From NCBI RefSeq assembly GCF_003932955.1, contig NZ_QOVY01000015.1, forward strand, positions 1-63,368: 63,368 nucleotides of DNA. Reading direction: 5' to 3'. This stretch comes from Chryseobacterium sp. SC28 (lineage in GTDB: Bacteria; Bacteroidota; Bacteroidia; Flavobacteriales; Weeksellaceae). The position numbers and the translations under genes were made by a program. Shown here one piece after another: positions 34,927-43,604 of the stretch (its first letter is position 1; every line of letters begins with the position of its first letter). The notes under the pieces are model-generated. The model searched no databases, was not told the DNA's origin, and worked only from the letters and a program-made list of their open reading frames with translations.

Positions 34927-35742
34927 ATGAGCGTTTACAGCCAGCTGGCGGAGAATCTCCAGTACCTTTCGCCGAGTTTTTACAAAAGCCGATTTTTCAA
35001 AAAATTGAAAGGTCTTGATGCTCATAATCTGTTAGAAAGAAGGGTAGAGCCGGAGTTTCTTTGGATAAAAAATGTTCTTTCGAAAGACGCTGTTTTTATG
35101 GACGTGGGAGCCAATGTCGGCGCTTATCTTTTCACATTAGAAAATTATTTGAAACCGGAAAATGTTTTCGCATTCGAGCCAAATCCACAGCTTTATAAAA
35201 GACTCAAAAGGTTGTTCCCAAAAGTCAATTTGTCTTCTGTGGCTTTGTCCGATATTTCGACAATTGCAGAATTTAAAATTCCCGTTATCAATGGCGAAAA
35301 AGTCCATACCCGAGGAACTTTGCAGACTTCGATTAAGGAAAACAATGAGGAAAGAACCATTCTTCAAAAAGTAGAAGTCAAGCCTTTGGATGAATTAAAA
35401 TTGAACTTTCAAACACTCGATTTCATCAAAATTGATGTCGAAGGAAACGAAATGCAGACTTTGCGCGGCGCGAGAAAAACAATCGAAAAATTCAAACCAA
35501 TTTTGATGGTAGAAATGGAGCAACGCCATCACAAAGAAAATCTTTGGACTTTGATTTCGGAAGTCGCAAATTGGGGATATTCTGTCAATTATTTGGATCG
35601 GGAAAGTTTGCAGCCGAAAATTCTGACAGAAGAATTTCTGAAGCTCCAAAATCCCGACAATGTGAAGAATTACAAAGATTACATCAACAACATCATCTTT
35701 CTTCCAAGCACTATTAACCTCCAACCCACAACCAAATTATGA
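34927..35742 (+). CDS. FkbM-family methyltransferase
   Basis: The 271-residue protein has a Rossmann methyltransferase fold: FMDVGANVGAYLF (SAM motif I, about residues 58-70), FAFEPNPQLYKRL, and FIKIDVEGNEMQTLRGAR. FkbM enzymes methylate hydroxyl groups, often on sugars. It overlaps the downstream flippase by an ATGA, so it probably modifies a surface polysaccharide or glycan handled there. Confidence 0.88.
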   Translation: MSVYSQLAENLQYLSPSFYKSRFFKKLKGLDAHNLLERRVEPEFLWIKNVLSKDAVFMDVGANVGAYLFTLENYLKPENVFAFEPNPQLYKRLKRLFPKVNLSSVALSDISTIAEFKIPVINGEKVHTRGTLQTSIKENNEERTILQKVEVKPLDELKLNFQTLDFIKIDVEGNEMQTLRGARKTIEKFKPILMVEMEQRHHKENLWTLISEVANWGYSVNYLDRESLQPKILTEEFLKLQNPDNVKNYKDYINNIIFLPSTINLQPTTKL

Positions 35743-37217
35743 GCGTCGTTGCAAGGCAAGGCATAAAATATTCCATCGTTGGTTATCTCGGTTTTTTGCT
35801 GGGAACTGTGGCCTCGATTTTCATTTTTCCGCACGATATGACGTTTTACGGAAAGCTCCGTTATATCCTTCCGACCGCCGAAATATTGGTTCCCATCGTG
35901 GTTTTTGGTCTGAGTTTTTCCAACGTCAAATTTTTCTCCAAAGTACAGGAGGATGGCAAGCATCACAGTCTGCTATCGCTCTCGTTATTAGCAGTTTGTA
36001 TTAATTTTTTGATTTTCGTTGGTGGCTACTTTCTGCTTAATTATCTCTTTCCGGATCTTCAAAATTCCAAGCTTTGGGAAATGAAGCGGCTGATTTTGCC
36101 ATTGGTTCTCGTTTTGGCGCTGTCGTCGGTTTTTAATAAGTTTTTGACCAATTATAAACGGATCGTTGTCCCCAATATTTTCGAAAACCTCATACCGAAG
36201 ATAGCCAATATCGGTGCGTTTTGTCTGTTTTTCTTTGCGGGATTTGCCGAGAAGACGGCCTATGGATTTTTCTTTTTGATGTTCCTGATTTCGCTGTTGG
36301 GATACGGATATTACACCAACCGGCTGGAGAAGATTCGCCCGGATTTTGACTTGGGATATTTCAAAAAAGATGGTTTTTACCACGAAATTCTAACCTACAG
36401 TTTGTTTGGATTTCTCGGAAACATTGGCAATTACATTGCGATTAATATTGACAATCTGATGATTGGCGAGTTCATAAGTTTTCAGGAAAATGGGATTTAC
36501 AGTCTTATTTATTCCATTATTTCGCTCATCACCATTCCTCAAATGGGTTTGTTCAATCTCTCGGCACCCATTATTAATAAGGTTTTGGCAACGGGCGATT
36601 ATGAGGAACTGGACAGGTTTCACAAGAAGACGTCTCTCAGTTTGTTCTTTTTGGGATTGGTTTTGTTCTGCTGCATCGTTGTGGGATTCCCGTATCTGGC
36701 AGATTTTATGAAAAACGGCGACGATCTGCGCACGGCAGAACCCGTTCTTTGGGTTCTTGGGTTTGCGATGCTGTTCGATTTGGCCACGGGATTCAACGGG
36801 CATATCATTTCGCTGTCCAGGTTTTATAAATTCAATATTGTGGTGATGCTTGTTTTGGCGGTGCTCACCATCAGTCTCAATACGATTTTTCTTAGATATA
36901 CCGACTTGGGAATCTTGGGAATCGCCGTTGCTTATGCTATTTCTTTATCGCTATTCAACGTCATTAAAATCAGTTTCAATTACCTCAAATTCAAGGTTTT
37001 TCCACTGGGGATAGAAATGCTTTACGCCTTGATATTGGGCTTTCTATCGATCAATGTAGCGATTCTGTTGCCGGATTTCAAACTCAATATTCTCAATCTT
37101 TTCTATAAGCCCGCTGTGGTTTTGATTTTGCTTTTTCTGGGCAATCATTTTCTTAAAATCTACCCTTTGGACAAGTATCTGAACAAATCTTTTATCAAGA
37201 GTTTGTTTAAGTTCTGA
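35739..37217 (+). CDS. Polysaccharide flippase (MOP/Wzx-like)
   Basis: The 492-residue protein has 12 to 14 membrane segments and opens with RQGIKYSIVGYLGFLLGTV, typical of polysaccharide biosynthesis proteins that flip lipid-linked glycans. It is coupled to the FkbM methyltransferase by a 4-base overlap. No glycosyltransferase cluster is adjacent, so the pair is isolated from a full polysaccharide locus. Confidence 0.85.
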   Translation: MSVVARQGIKYSIVGYLGFLLGTVASIFIFPHDMTFYGKLRYILPTAEILVPIVVFGLSFSNVKFFSKVQEDGKHHSLLSLSLLAVCINFLIFVGGYFLLNYLFPDLQNSKLWEMKRLILPLVLVLALSSVFNKFLTNYKRIVVPNIFENLIPKIANIGAFCLFFFAGFAEKTAYGFFFLMFLISLLGYGYYTNRLEKIRPDFDLGYFKKDGFYHEILTYSLFGFLGNIGNYIAINIDNLMIGEFISFQENGIYSLIYSIISLITIPQMGLFNLSAPIINKVLATGDYEELDRFHKKTSLSLFFLGLVLFCCIVVGFPYLADFMKNGDDLRTAEPVLWVLGFAMLFDLATGFNGHIISLSRFYKFNIVVMLVLAVLTISLNTIFLRYTDLGILGIAVAYAISLSLFNVIKISFNYLKFKVFPLGIEMLYALILGFLSINVAILLPDFKLNILNLFYKPAVVLILLFLGNHFLKIYPLDKYLNKSFIKSLFKF

Positions 37218-37309
37218 ACGTTGGTTTCATTGGTTCAAGTTTTTTAACAAAACCAATTCTCATTCGAATACTTTTTTACGGTTTGCGTCATTTTAATTTA
37301 TAAAATTAA

Positions 37310-37317
37310 TACCTTTG
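37310..37317 (+). promoter_or_regulatory. TAnnTTTG promoter motif of the AraC-type regulator
   Basis: TACCTTTG lies 22 bases before the preferred ATG (37340), with TTTG at 37282-37285. The same TACCTTTG occurs before the aldo/keto reductase gene. Confidence 0.5.
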
Positions 37318-37339
37318 CCATTATTTGAATTTTGCAAAA

Positions 37340-38269
37340 ATGAAAACGACGGGTATTGCCGAGTTTTATAGGGAAATATTTGGAGACAATCAGCATCAGC
37401 TGGATGCGTTGCTGGAGAATAGCAGTCTCAATGATTTGGGACACTTCAACGTTTTCGATACCGAAAAGTTTTACCGCCATATCACAAATAAGCCGGAAAT
37501 GACTTATAACAGAAGGCTGTACTACAAAATCAGTTTGATAAAAGGTGAGAACTTGGTGGAGTTTGCCGGCAAATCTGTCCTCATCAATAAGCAGGGCATC
37601 CTATTCGCCACGCCTAAAATTCCGTACCGATACACTCCGCAAGCGCCTCAGCAAGCCGGTTTTTTCTGTGTTTTCACCGGCGATTTCTTATCGACAACCA
37701 AAACAGGTTTATTGATTGATGAATTGCCGATTTATCAGCCCAATAGCGATTTTGTCTATCAATTGAATGATGAGCAATATGCAGTAATAGAGCTGATATT
37801 CAAGAAAATGGACGCCGAACTGTCGTCTAACTACGCTTTCAAATATGATTTGCTCCGAAATTATGTTTTGGAATTGATCCATACCGGGCAGAAACTGAAG
37901 CCCATCGAAAGTTTGGCCGTCACGAGCAATGCTTCGAGCCGGATTTCTTCTTTGTTTATCGAATTGCTGGAAAGACAGTTTCCCATCGAAAATAGTTCCC
38001 AAACCATCCAACTGAAAACGCCCACAGATTTCGCCAAAACCCTTGGCATACACATCAATCATCTCAACAAAGTTTTGAAAGAAACCACGGGAAAAAGTAC
38101 CAGAGAAATCATCAACGGCAGAATTTTGGAAGAAGCCAAAATCTTGCTCAAACAAACCCAATGGAACGTGTCTGAAATAGCTTTTGCTTTGGGTTTTGAA
38201 GAAGTGGCGCACTTTTCCAATTTTTTCAAGAAGTACACCGCCTTTTCACCATTGAAATTTAGAAATTGA
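37340..38269 (+). CDS. AraC-family transcriptional regulator
   Basis: The C-terminal 100 residues form the double helix-turn-helix of AraC proteins (DFAKTLGIHINHLNKVLKET and NVSEIAFALGFEEVAHFSNF). The N-terminal part is a cupin-like sensing domain of unknown ligand. The start is set at 37340 (MKTTGIAEFYREIF); an in-frame ATG at 37325 would add five residues. Its stop codon overlaps a direct repeat that lies before the aldo/keto reductase gene, its likely target. Confidence 0.88.
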   Translation: MKTTGIAEFYREIFGDNQHQLDALLENSSLNDLGHFNVFDTEKFYRHITNKPEMTYNRRLYYKISLIKGENLVEFAGKSVLINKQGILFATPKIPYRYTPQAPQQAGFFCVFTGDFLSTTKTGLLIDELPIYQPNSDFVYQLNDEQYAVIELIFKKMDAELSSNYAFKYDLLRNYVLELIHTGQKLKPIESLAVTSNASSRISSLFIELLERQFPIENSSQTIQLKTPTDFAKTLGIHINHLNKVLKETTGKSTREIINGRILEEAKILLKQTQWNVSEIAFALGFEEVAHFSNFFKKYTAFSPLKFRN

Positions 38270-38304
38270 TTGTTTTTTGCAAATATTGGATTGCTTTTTG
38301 CAAA
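38268..38304 (+). promoter_or_regulatory. Two direct repeats 21 bp apart, likely AraC-type operator
   Basis: GATTGTTTTTTGCAAA (38268-38283) and GATTGCTTTTTGCAAA (38289-38304) differ at one base, and their starts are 21 bp apart, two turns of the helix. AraC-family activators bind such direct half-sites. The second repeat ends 21 bases before the TACCTTTG element at 38326. Confidence 0.6.
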
Positions 38305-38325
38305 CCGATTTTTTGTTTCATCTCA

Positions 38326-38333
38326 TACCTTTG
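38326..38333 (+). promoter_or_regulatory. TAnnTTTG promoter motif of the aldo/keto reductase gene
   Basis: TACCTTTG lies 30 bases before the ATG at 38364 and directly downstream of the putative operator. No -33 TTTG at ideal spacing is present, consistent with a promoter that needs an activator. Confidence 0.5.
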
Positions 38334-38363
38334 CAGATATAATTACTAAAAATAAATTGTAAT

Positions 38364-39320
38364 ATGAAAAAGTCAACAACTTTAGGAAACAGTACGCTAA
38401 CCGTGAACCGAATTGGTTTGGGTTGTATGGGAATGTCGGAATTTTATGGCTCTTTCGATGAAGCCGAATCTATTAAAACCTTGCACAAAGCCCTTGATTT
38501 AGGCGTTAATTTTTTTGACACCGCCGATATGTACGGTTGGGGAGCCAATGAAAAACTCGTAAGAAGAGCGTTTGAAGGCCAATGGGATAAGCTGGTTTTG
38601 GCGACAAAATTTGGCGTTGTGAGAGGAGAAAATGGAGAATGGCTGGGCGTGAACGGAAAAGCGGACTATGTGAAAAAAGCTTGTGAAAGAAGCCTTGCCA
38701 ATTTAGGAATCGAAGCCATTGATTTGTACTATATGCACCGCCAAGATGAAGAGGTAGAAATAGAAGAAACCGTGGGCGCGATGGCAGATTTGGTAAAAGA
38801 AGGAAAAGTAAAATACATCGGTCTTTCGGAAGTAAGTGCCGAAACCATCCGAAGAGCTCACAAAGTTCACCCAATTACAGCGATCCAAACTGAATATTCT
38901 CTTTGGAGTCGCGAGCCGGAACAAGAAGTTTTCGATGTTTGCAAAGAGTTGGGAATTACTTTTGTGGCATATAGTCCGCTTGGAAGAGGATTTTTGACAG
39001 GCGCTTTCAAAAGCACTGCAGATCTTGAAGCTAATGATTTCAGGAAAAACCATCCACGCTATTCTGATGAGGCGATGAAAGAAAACATCAAATTTGTAGA
39101 ATTGATAGACCAAGTGGCTAAAGAAAAAGGCGCCACCAAGGCACAGATTGCTTTGGCTTGGATTTTACATCAAAATGATGAAATCACAGCGATCCCTGGT
39201 ACCAGAAGAATCGAAAGATTGGAAGAAAATTTGGGTGCATACAATGTAGAATTGACACCGGCAGATTTAGAGTTCATCAGAGCATCTTTACCAAAAGAAA
39301 CCGTGGGTAGCCGTTACTAA
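38364..39320 (+). CDS. Aldo/keto reductase
   Basis: The 318-residue protein is a NADPH-dependent reductase of the AKR13-like (YakC) type. [17 protein letters not shown] holds the catalytic Asp and Tyr, VLATKFG the catalytic Lys, and [18 protein letters not shown] the active-site His. The AraC-type gene upstream and the repeats between them suggest inducible expression, perhaps by a reactive carbonyl. A good terminator follows. Confidence 0.92.
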   Translation: MKKSTTLGNSTLTVNRIGLGCMGMSEFYGSFDEAESIKTLHKALDLGVNFFDTADMYGWGANEKLVRRAFEGQWDKLVLATKFGVVRGENGEWLGVNGKADYVKKACERSLANLGIEAIDLYYMHRQDEEVEIEETVGAMADLVKEGKVKYIGLSEVSAETIRRAHKVHPITAIQTEYSLWSREPEQEVFDVCKELGITFVAYSPLGRGFLTGAFKSTADLEANDFRKNHPRYSDEAMKENIKFVELIDQVAKEKGATKAQIALAWILHQNDEITAIPGTRRIERLEENLGAYNVELTPADLEFIRASLPKETVGSRY

Positions 39321-39354
39321 GAATTATTTTTCGAGAAACGAAATAATAGAGAAG

Positions 39355-39379
39355 AGCCGCAGGAATGCGGCTTTTTTTT
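39355..39379 (+). terminator. Intrinsic terminator after the aldo/keto reductase
   Basis: AGCCGC (39355-39360), loop AGGAAT, GCGGCT (39367-39372), followed by seven more T. Confidence 0.85.
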
Positions 39380-39494
39380 GTGAATTTATTTTTATTGCAG
39401 ATCGGCTATTCGCTTTTAACGAAATTGAATTTATTTTTTTTAGAAGTTTGTTTTCTTGCTGGTGGCTCAGGAATATTTTTGATTTGTAATTTTG

Positions 39495-40295
39495 TCAGTT
39501 TTTTTGCGTCTGCATAGTCTGTTTCCAAGCAGCAAAATCCGTTGCTACGATGCGCTCGCCGGTTATTCCATTGCTTTCATCCGAAGCCAGAAAAACAATG
39601 GGTTCCGCCATCACATCTGGGCTTAGCAAAAAGCTATTGTCTTTTAATGTTTCCAGCAGGCCTTCCGGTATCATGCCCGTTTCGGTAGCTCCGCCCGGCA
39701 AAAGCATGTTGACGTCTATGTTATTTTCTTTTAAATCTTCCGCCATAATGTAAGACAGCGATTCTGCGCCTGCCCTCGATGGTCCGTAAGGAATAAAGCC
39801 TTTCCGCTTCATAGTTTCGTGGTTCATGGAAATATTGACAATTTTGCCCTTTCCCTGTGCTACCAATAAAGGAGCGAACGCTTTGGCCACCAAAAAATAG
39901 CCGGTCAGGTTGGTATCAATTAAATTGCGAAAACCTTCGGCGCTTACTTCGTAAAAAGGTTTGGGGTCGGTAAGAAAATTGAGATTGACGGTGCGCATAC
40001 CAATGCCGGCGTTATTGATCAAAATGTCCAGTTTTCCCCACTGCGCTTTTACCCAGCCCAGCACTTTGTTTATGGAATCTTCGTCGCGAACATCCATTGG
40101 CGTGCCTTGCACATCGCCATACTGCTGCAATTGCTGCACGGCTTCCTTTAGTTTATCTTCCGAGCGTGCCGTTATCAATACCGAAGCGCCGTTTGCCGCA
40201 AGTGCTTTTGCCATTGCAAATCCCAAACCGCTGGAGGCGCCGGTAATAAGAGCCGTTTTTCCTTCTAAAACGGCAGGTGCTGTTGATGTATTCAT
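39495..40295 (-). CDS. Short-chain dehydrogenase/reductase with altered active site
   Basis: The 266-residue protein has the NAD(P) motif TGASSGLG and NNAG. The usual Ser-Tyr-Lys triad is changed: NISMNHETMKRKGFIPYGPSR keeps the Tyr, but Met stands at the usual Ser position 13 residues before it, and Arg replaces Lys four residues after it. It may be a weak or altered enzyme, or use another mechanism. The start is set at 40295 (MNTSTAPAVLEGK): a TAnnTTTG motif lies just upstream, so the 40-residue upstream extension of the frame is not expressed. Confidence 0.83.
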   Translation of the reverse strand: MNTSTAPAVLEGKTALITGASSGLGFAMAKALAANGASVLITARSEDKLKEAVQQLQQYGDVQGTPMDVRDEDSINKVLGWVKAQWGKLDILINNAGIGMRTVNLNFLTDPKPFYEVSAEGFRNLIDTNLTGYFLVAKAFAPLLVAQGKGKIVNISMNHETMKRKGFIPYGPSRAGAESLSYIMAEDLKENNIDVNMLLPGGATETGMIPEGLLETLKDNSFLLSPDVMAEPIVFLASDESNGITGERIVATDFAAWKQTMQTQKN

Positions 40296-40309
40296 AATGC
40301 GAAGATTCT

Positions 40310-40317
40310 CAAAATTA
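40310..40317 (-). promoter_or_regulatory. TAnnTTTG promoter motif of the SDR gene
   Basis: The minus strand reads TAATTTTG 15 bases before the ATG at 40295 and decides the start of the gene. Confidence 0.55.
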
Positions 40318-40482
40318 ATGCCATTTTGTTTCGTGCCATTTTTGTTTCGTCCTGAAATAGGTTGTTTTAAACAGACAAGCAAAAAAATTGCACAAATTAT
40401 AATAATTAATTGCAAGAAAAGAATTCATGCGGTAGTAGGGAACAAAGGAATAAGCAAAAATGTTATTTAGCTACTCCTGATG

Positions 40483-40490
40483 TATATTTG
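40483..40490 (+). promoter_or_regulatory. TAnnTTTG promoter motif of the DUF2971 gene
   Basis: TATATTTG lies 13 bases before the ATG at 40504. Confidence 0.5.
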
Positions 40491-40503
40491 GAAAAAATAA
40501 AAA

Positions 40504-41538
40504 ATGGACAACTATATTTCGAACACTTGCAATGGCATTTCTTTTAAATATTCAAATGATGGTGTAAAAACTAATCCACCATTTATTATTCCAGAAAATC
40601 TTTATAAATTTTATGAACTTAATGAAAGAAATGTAAATGCGCTCATCCAAAAATATTTATTTGCGTCACATCCTTATTTGCTAAATGATTCTTTTGATAG
40701 TTCAGATGGAATATTTGATTTTAAGGAAATTGAAGAAGCTGTTTTTAAAGGGTTCTTCAAAAATCATTTGAAAGAAAAATATTGCGACGAAAAAATTAGT
40801 GAGTACTATAAAAAAGATCAATGTCAAAATTTTAAAGAATTCAGAGAAACATTTGTTTCTAGCTTGAGTAATAAGTTTGGAACTATTTCTCTTACAACAA
40901 ATTGCAAAAATGCTTTAATGTGGTCACACTATACATCGGAAGCTGGATTTTGTATTGAGTTTGAAAGTGATGAATTGCTAGGCAATTACAAGATACTTAA
41001 TTCTGATATTGAAAATCTCTTTTTTCGACCTATGGAATATGTTAAAGAAATTAAATTATTAAAATATACAAGAAAAGAATTTATGGGAATTGCTGTTCCA
41101 TTTTTATATATGACAACTGTAAAAAGCAGACAGTGGGAATATGAAGATGAATATAGAATAAGTATTTGTAAAAGAGATATGGATGTTCCCTTCCATAGAA
41201 AATATTTGCACTTAAAAGATCATAAGGGTGAAAATGACAGATTTTTCCGGTATAAAGATTCTGCAATAAAATCTATAATTTTAGGACAGAACTTTTTAAC
41301 CAATAATTATATCCACATTAGTAATAACGCAATATTGAGAATAGAAATAAGTCAAGAATCTATTTATATAGAAACCTTCATCAATCTACTCTTTGAAAAT
41401 TATAATGACAATATTTATATCATTGGCAAAACCCAAGAAAATGGTCTATTGCAAAGGGGTGTTCAAAGAATATTTTTTGAAAGAATAAAACTTAACGAGT
41501 TCAGAATTATTTACACAGATGAGAAATATTTACTTTAA
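40504..41538 (+). CDS. DUF2971 domain protein
   Basis: The 344-residue protein shows the DUF2971 pattern: LYKFYELNERNVNAL near the N-terminus, then LTTNCKNALMWSHYTSEAGF and CIEFE, and later WEYEDEYRI. Function of the family is unknown; many members sit in defence or accessory islands. The gene is clearly more AT-rich than its neighbours and stands alone, which suggests horizontal transfer. No partner toxin, nuclease or reverse transcriptase gene is beside it. Confidence 0.8.
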   Translation: MDNYISNTCNGISFKYSNDGVKTNPPFIIPENLYKFYELNERNVNALIQKYLFASHPYLLNDSFDSSDGIFDFKEIEEAVFKGFFKNHLKEKYCDEKISEYYKKDQCQNFKEFRETFVSSLSNKFGTISLTTNCKNALMWSHYTSEAGFCIEFESDELLGNYKILNSDIENLFFRPMEYVKEIKLLKYTRKEFMGIAVPFLYMTTVKSRQWEYEDEYRISICKRDMDVPFHRKYLHLKDHKGENDRFFRYKDSAIKSIILGQNFLTNNYIHISNNAILRIEISQESIYIETFINLLFENYNDNIYIIGKTQENGLLQRGVQRIFFERIKLNEFRIIYTDEKYLL

Positions 41539-41831
41539 TTAAACCTAAAATTATCCCTCTTTCTTATTCATATATTTTCTTAGAAACATTCTATATTTCG
41601 TATTCCAAAAATCTAGTTTCCAAATTTTCAAGTAAAAGTTTAATTCTTCAGGAAAGTCTCAATCCAATTTTCTTAGGTTTCCCCTCTACAGCACGAATCC
41701 TTTTGAGTACATTTTTGTAAGCAATAATTTTTTGTGGCTTTCTCATTTTTCTTTCTGTACAAAAACTCGCGACGGCAAAAAACTACCACGATTTTGGAGA
41801 TCCACTTTCGTTGAAATTGAGGCGACGAGTA

Positions 41832-42275
41832 TCAGTTTTCCGGCGTTTTCGGATGCTCCATTCTCAAAAAGTTATAAACGCCTTTGCCCTCGGCGATGAG
41901 TTCTTCATTTTGGAAAGCTTTCATTTTGGTTACCAAAATCCGGTTTCCCAAGCGCACGATTTTTCCTTCTACGATGATGGCTTCGGCCTCGGCACCTTTC
42001 AGGTAATCGATGCGGAGATCGATGGTGACAATCTTGTCCTCAAATGTTTTGAAATGCGTGCCACCCACAATGCCGCCCACAGAATCCATAATAGTGGCGA
42101 TAATCCCGCCGTGCCAGCGGTTCCGTCTGAAATCGCCCACCACCTCCTCGCGGAAAGGCACACGCACCCGTACAAAGCCTTTTTCGAGAACCAACATTTC
42201 TAATCCTAAGAATTTATGAATCGGGATATTTTGTTCAATAATTTGCTTTATAAATTCCTTTTTGTTGCCACTCAT
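41832..42275 (-). CDS. PaaI-family hotdog thioesterase
   Basis: The 147-residue protein has the single hotdog domain pattern RWHGGIIATIMDSVGGIVGG, with the Asp in the long helix, and ATIDLRIDYLKGAE-like strand order (KIVTIDLRIDYLKG). It would hydrolyse an acyl-CoA; the substrate is not predictable. It stands alone between gaps of about 290 and 180 bases in which nothing is recognised. Confidence 0.87.
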   Translation of the reverse strand: MSGNKKEFIKQIIEQNIPIHKFLGLEMLVLEKGFVRVRVPFREEVVGDFRRNRWHGGIIATIMDSVGGIVGGTHFKTFEDKIVTIDLRIDYLKGAEAEAIIVEGKIVRLGNRILVTKMKAFQNEELIAEGKGVYNFLRMEHPKTPEN

Positions 42276-42456
42276 TTGTTAAGTTTTATCTTTGTTAGAC
42301 ACTTCGGATATCGAAGGTTTTAATTGCAAGTTGGTCTGCTCAAAACCTCACCGATACCTTCTGCTAAAATACAAAAATTCCAGTGGTGTGCGGAACTCAT
42401 TTTACCACCGCCGGTTATAATATTTTAATGTAGTGGACTGGTTCGCCGTATTTTTC

Positions 42457-43530
42457 TCAGTTGATGACCGCGTTGATTTTGTCCCAAAGCATTTCGTCAA
42501 AACCGGATATGGCAAAATCAGGATTCGAAGGATCGGAGGCGTTGCCCATCCTGATGATGACCATTTTTCTGCTTGGGATCACGTAGATTCTTTGGTCGTT
42601 GGCGCCCATCGCAGCATACATATCAGCCGGTGCATTCGGAATCAGATAACCCTGATATACGGTTTGCTCACCCGGTATCATAAACCTGGCTTTACCGTTG
42701 AGCCACCACAAATATCCATAAGAAGGATTGAGGTTTTGCGAAGTCGAAATGCTTTCATTAAAAAAGTTCTCGTTGATGATTTGCTCGGTATTCCATTTTC
42801 CCTTGTTCAGAGCCAATAGACCAAACCGTGCCATACTCCGGGTAGTGCTGTGGAAGATGGTGTAGATCGTTCCGTAATTCCAATAGCCGTCCATCCCAAT
42901 TTTGTTTTTCAACTGATCGTTGAAATAGGTTTCGAAGGGTTTGCTGCTGGCGTTGCCTATCACATCCATTAATTTTTGGAAAATATTACTGTAGGCCCAT
43001 CGGGTTCCGGCGTCGGCGACATAGGTGATGTTAGCCTGGATCATATATTGTTTTGTTTCATCATTGCCCGCTGTCATCGTTAGCAGATGTCTTACGGCGA
43101 TGAGGTTTTCTTTTTCCAAAGGCATGCTGGTCCAGGCGGTACCCAAGTAATCGGAGACTTTGTTGTGAATGTTTAGCAATCCTTTTTCCTGAGCGATTCC
43201 CGTGGTGGTGGCAACCAATGTTTTTCCCGCGCTGTTCCATTCCCATTCGGCAGAGGCATTATGACCATCAAAATATTCTTCCATCACGATTCTTCCATTC
43301 ACCAGAATCATAAAGGATTTGGTATGTTTTTCATTAAGAAAATCTTTTAGCGGTTGCACCGCATTTTGATTCCATCCCAAGCTGGTGATAGACTGGGTTT
43401 CCCATGTGGAACCGGTAGTGGGAGGGTAGTACATAGAAACGGATGATGGAGAGGGGGTTTCGTCAGAATCCGCATCATCGGAACTACAACTTACAAGAAA
43501 CACCAACAGAAAAAAAAGAGGCACTTTCAT
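42457..43530 (-). CDS. Serine hydrolase lipoprotein (beta-lactamase/class C-like)
   Basis: The 357-residue protein has a lipoprotein signal with Cys15 (FLVSCSSDD). Ser100 and Lys103 form the SxxK motif (NSAGKTL) and YSN is at 180-182, as in class C beta-lactamases and DD-peptidases. Most relatives with this layout are esterases or amide hydrolases of unknown substrate, so a beta-lactamase role should not be assumed. Confidence 0.85.
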   Translation of the reverse strand: MKVPLFFLLVFLVSCSSDDADSDETPSPSSVSMYYPPTTGSTWETQSITSLGWNQNAVQPLKDFLNEKHTKSFMILVNGRIVMEEYFDGHNASAEWEWNSAGKTLVATTTGIAQEKGLLNIHNKVSDYLGTAWTSMPLEKENLIAVRHLLTMTAGNDETKQYMIQANITYVADAGTRWAYSNIFQKLMDVIGNASSKPFETYFNDQLKNKIGMDGYWNYGTIYTIFHSTTRSMARFGLLALNKGKWNTEQIINENFFNESISTSQNLNPSYGYLWWLNGKARFMIPGEQTVYQGYLIPNAPADMYAAMGANDQRIYVIPSRKMVIIRMGNASDPSNPDFAISGFDEMLWDKINAVIN

Positions 43531-43604
43531 AATATTATTTTATTAGTTGGAATATATGTATGTTTGACGCGAAAAAGACTGTTTATCCGTGGGTTGAGCG
43601 GTTG

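Noticed and set aside
40296-40415. 40-residue hydrophobic N-terminal extension of the SDR protein
   Set aside because: A TAnnTTTG promoter motif at 40310-40317 lies within it, so it is probably not transcribed with the gene.
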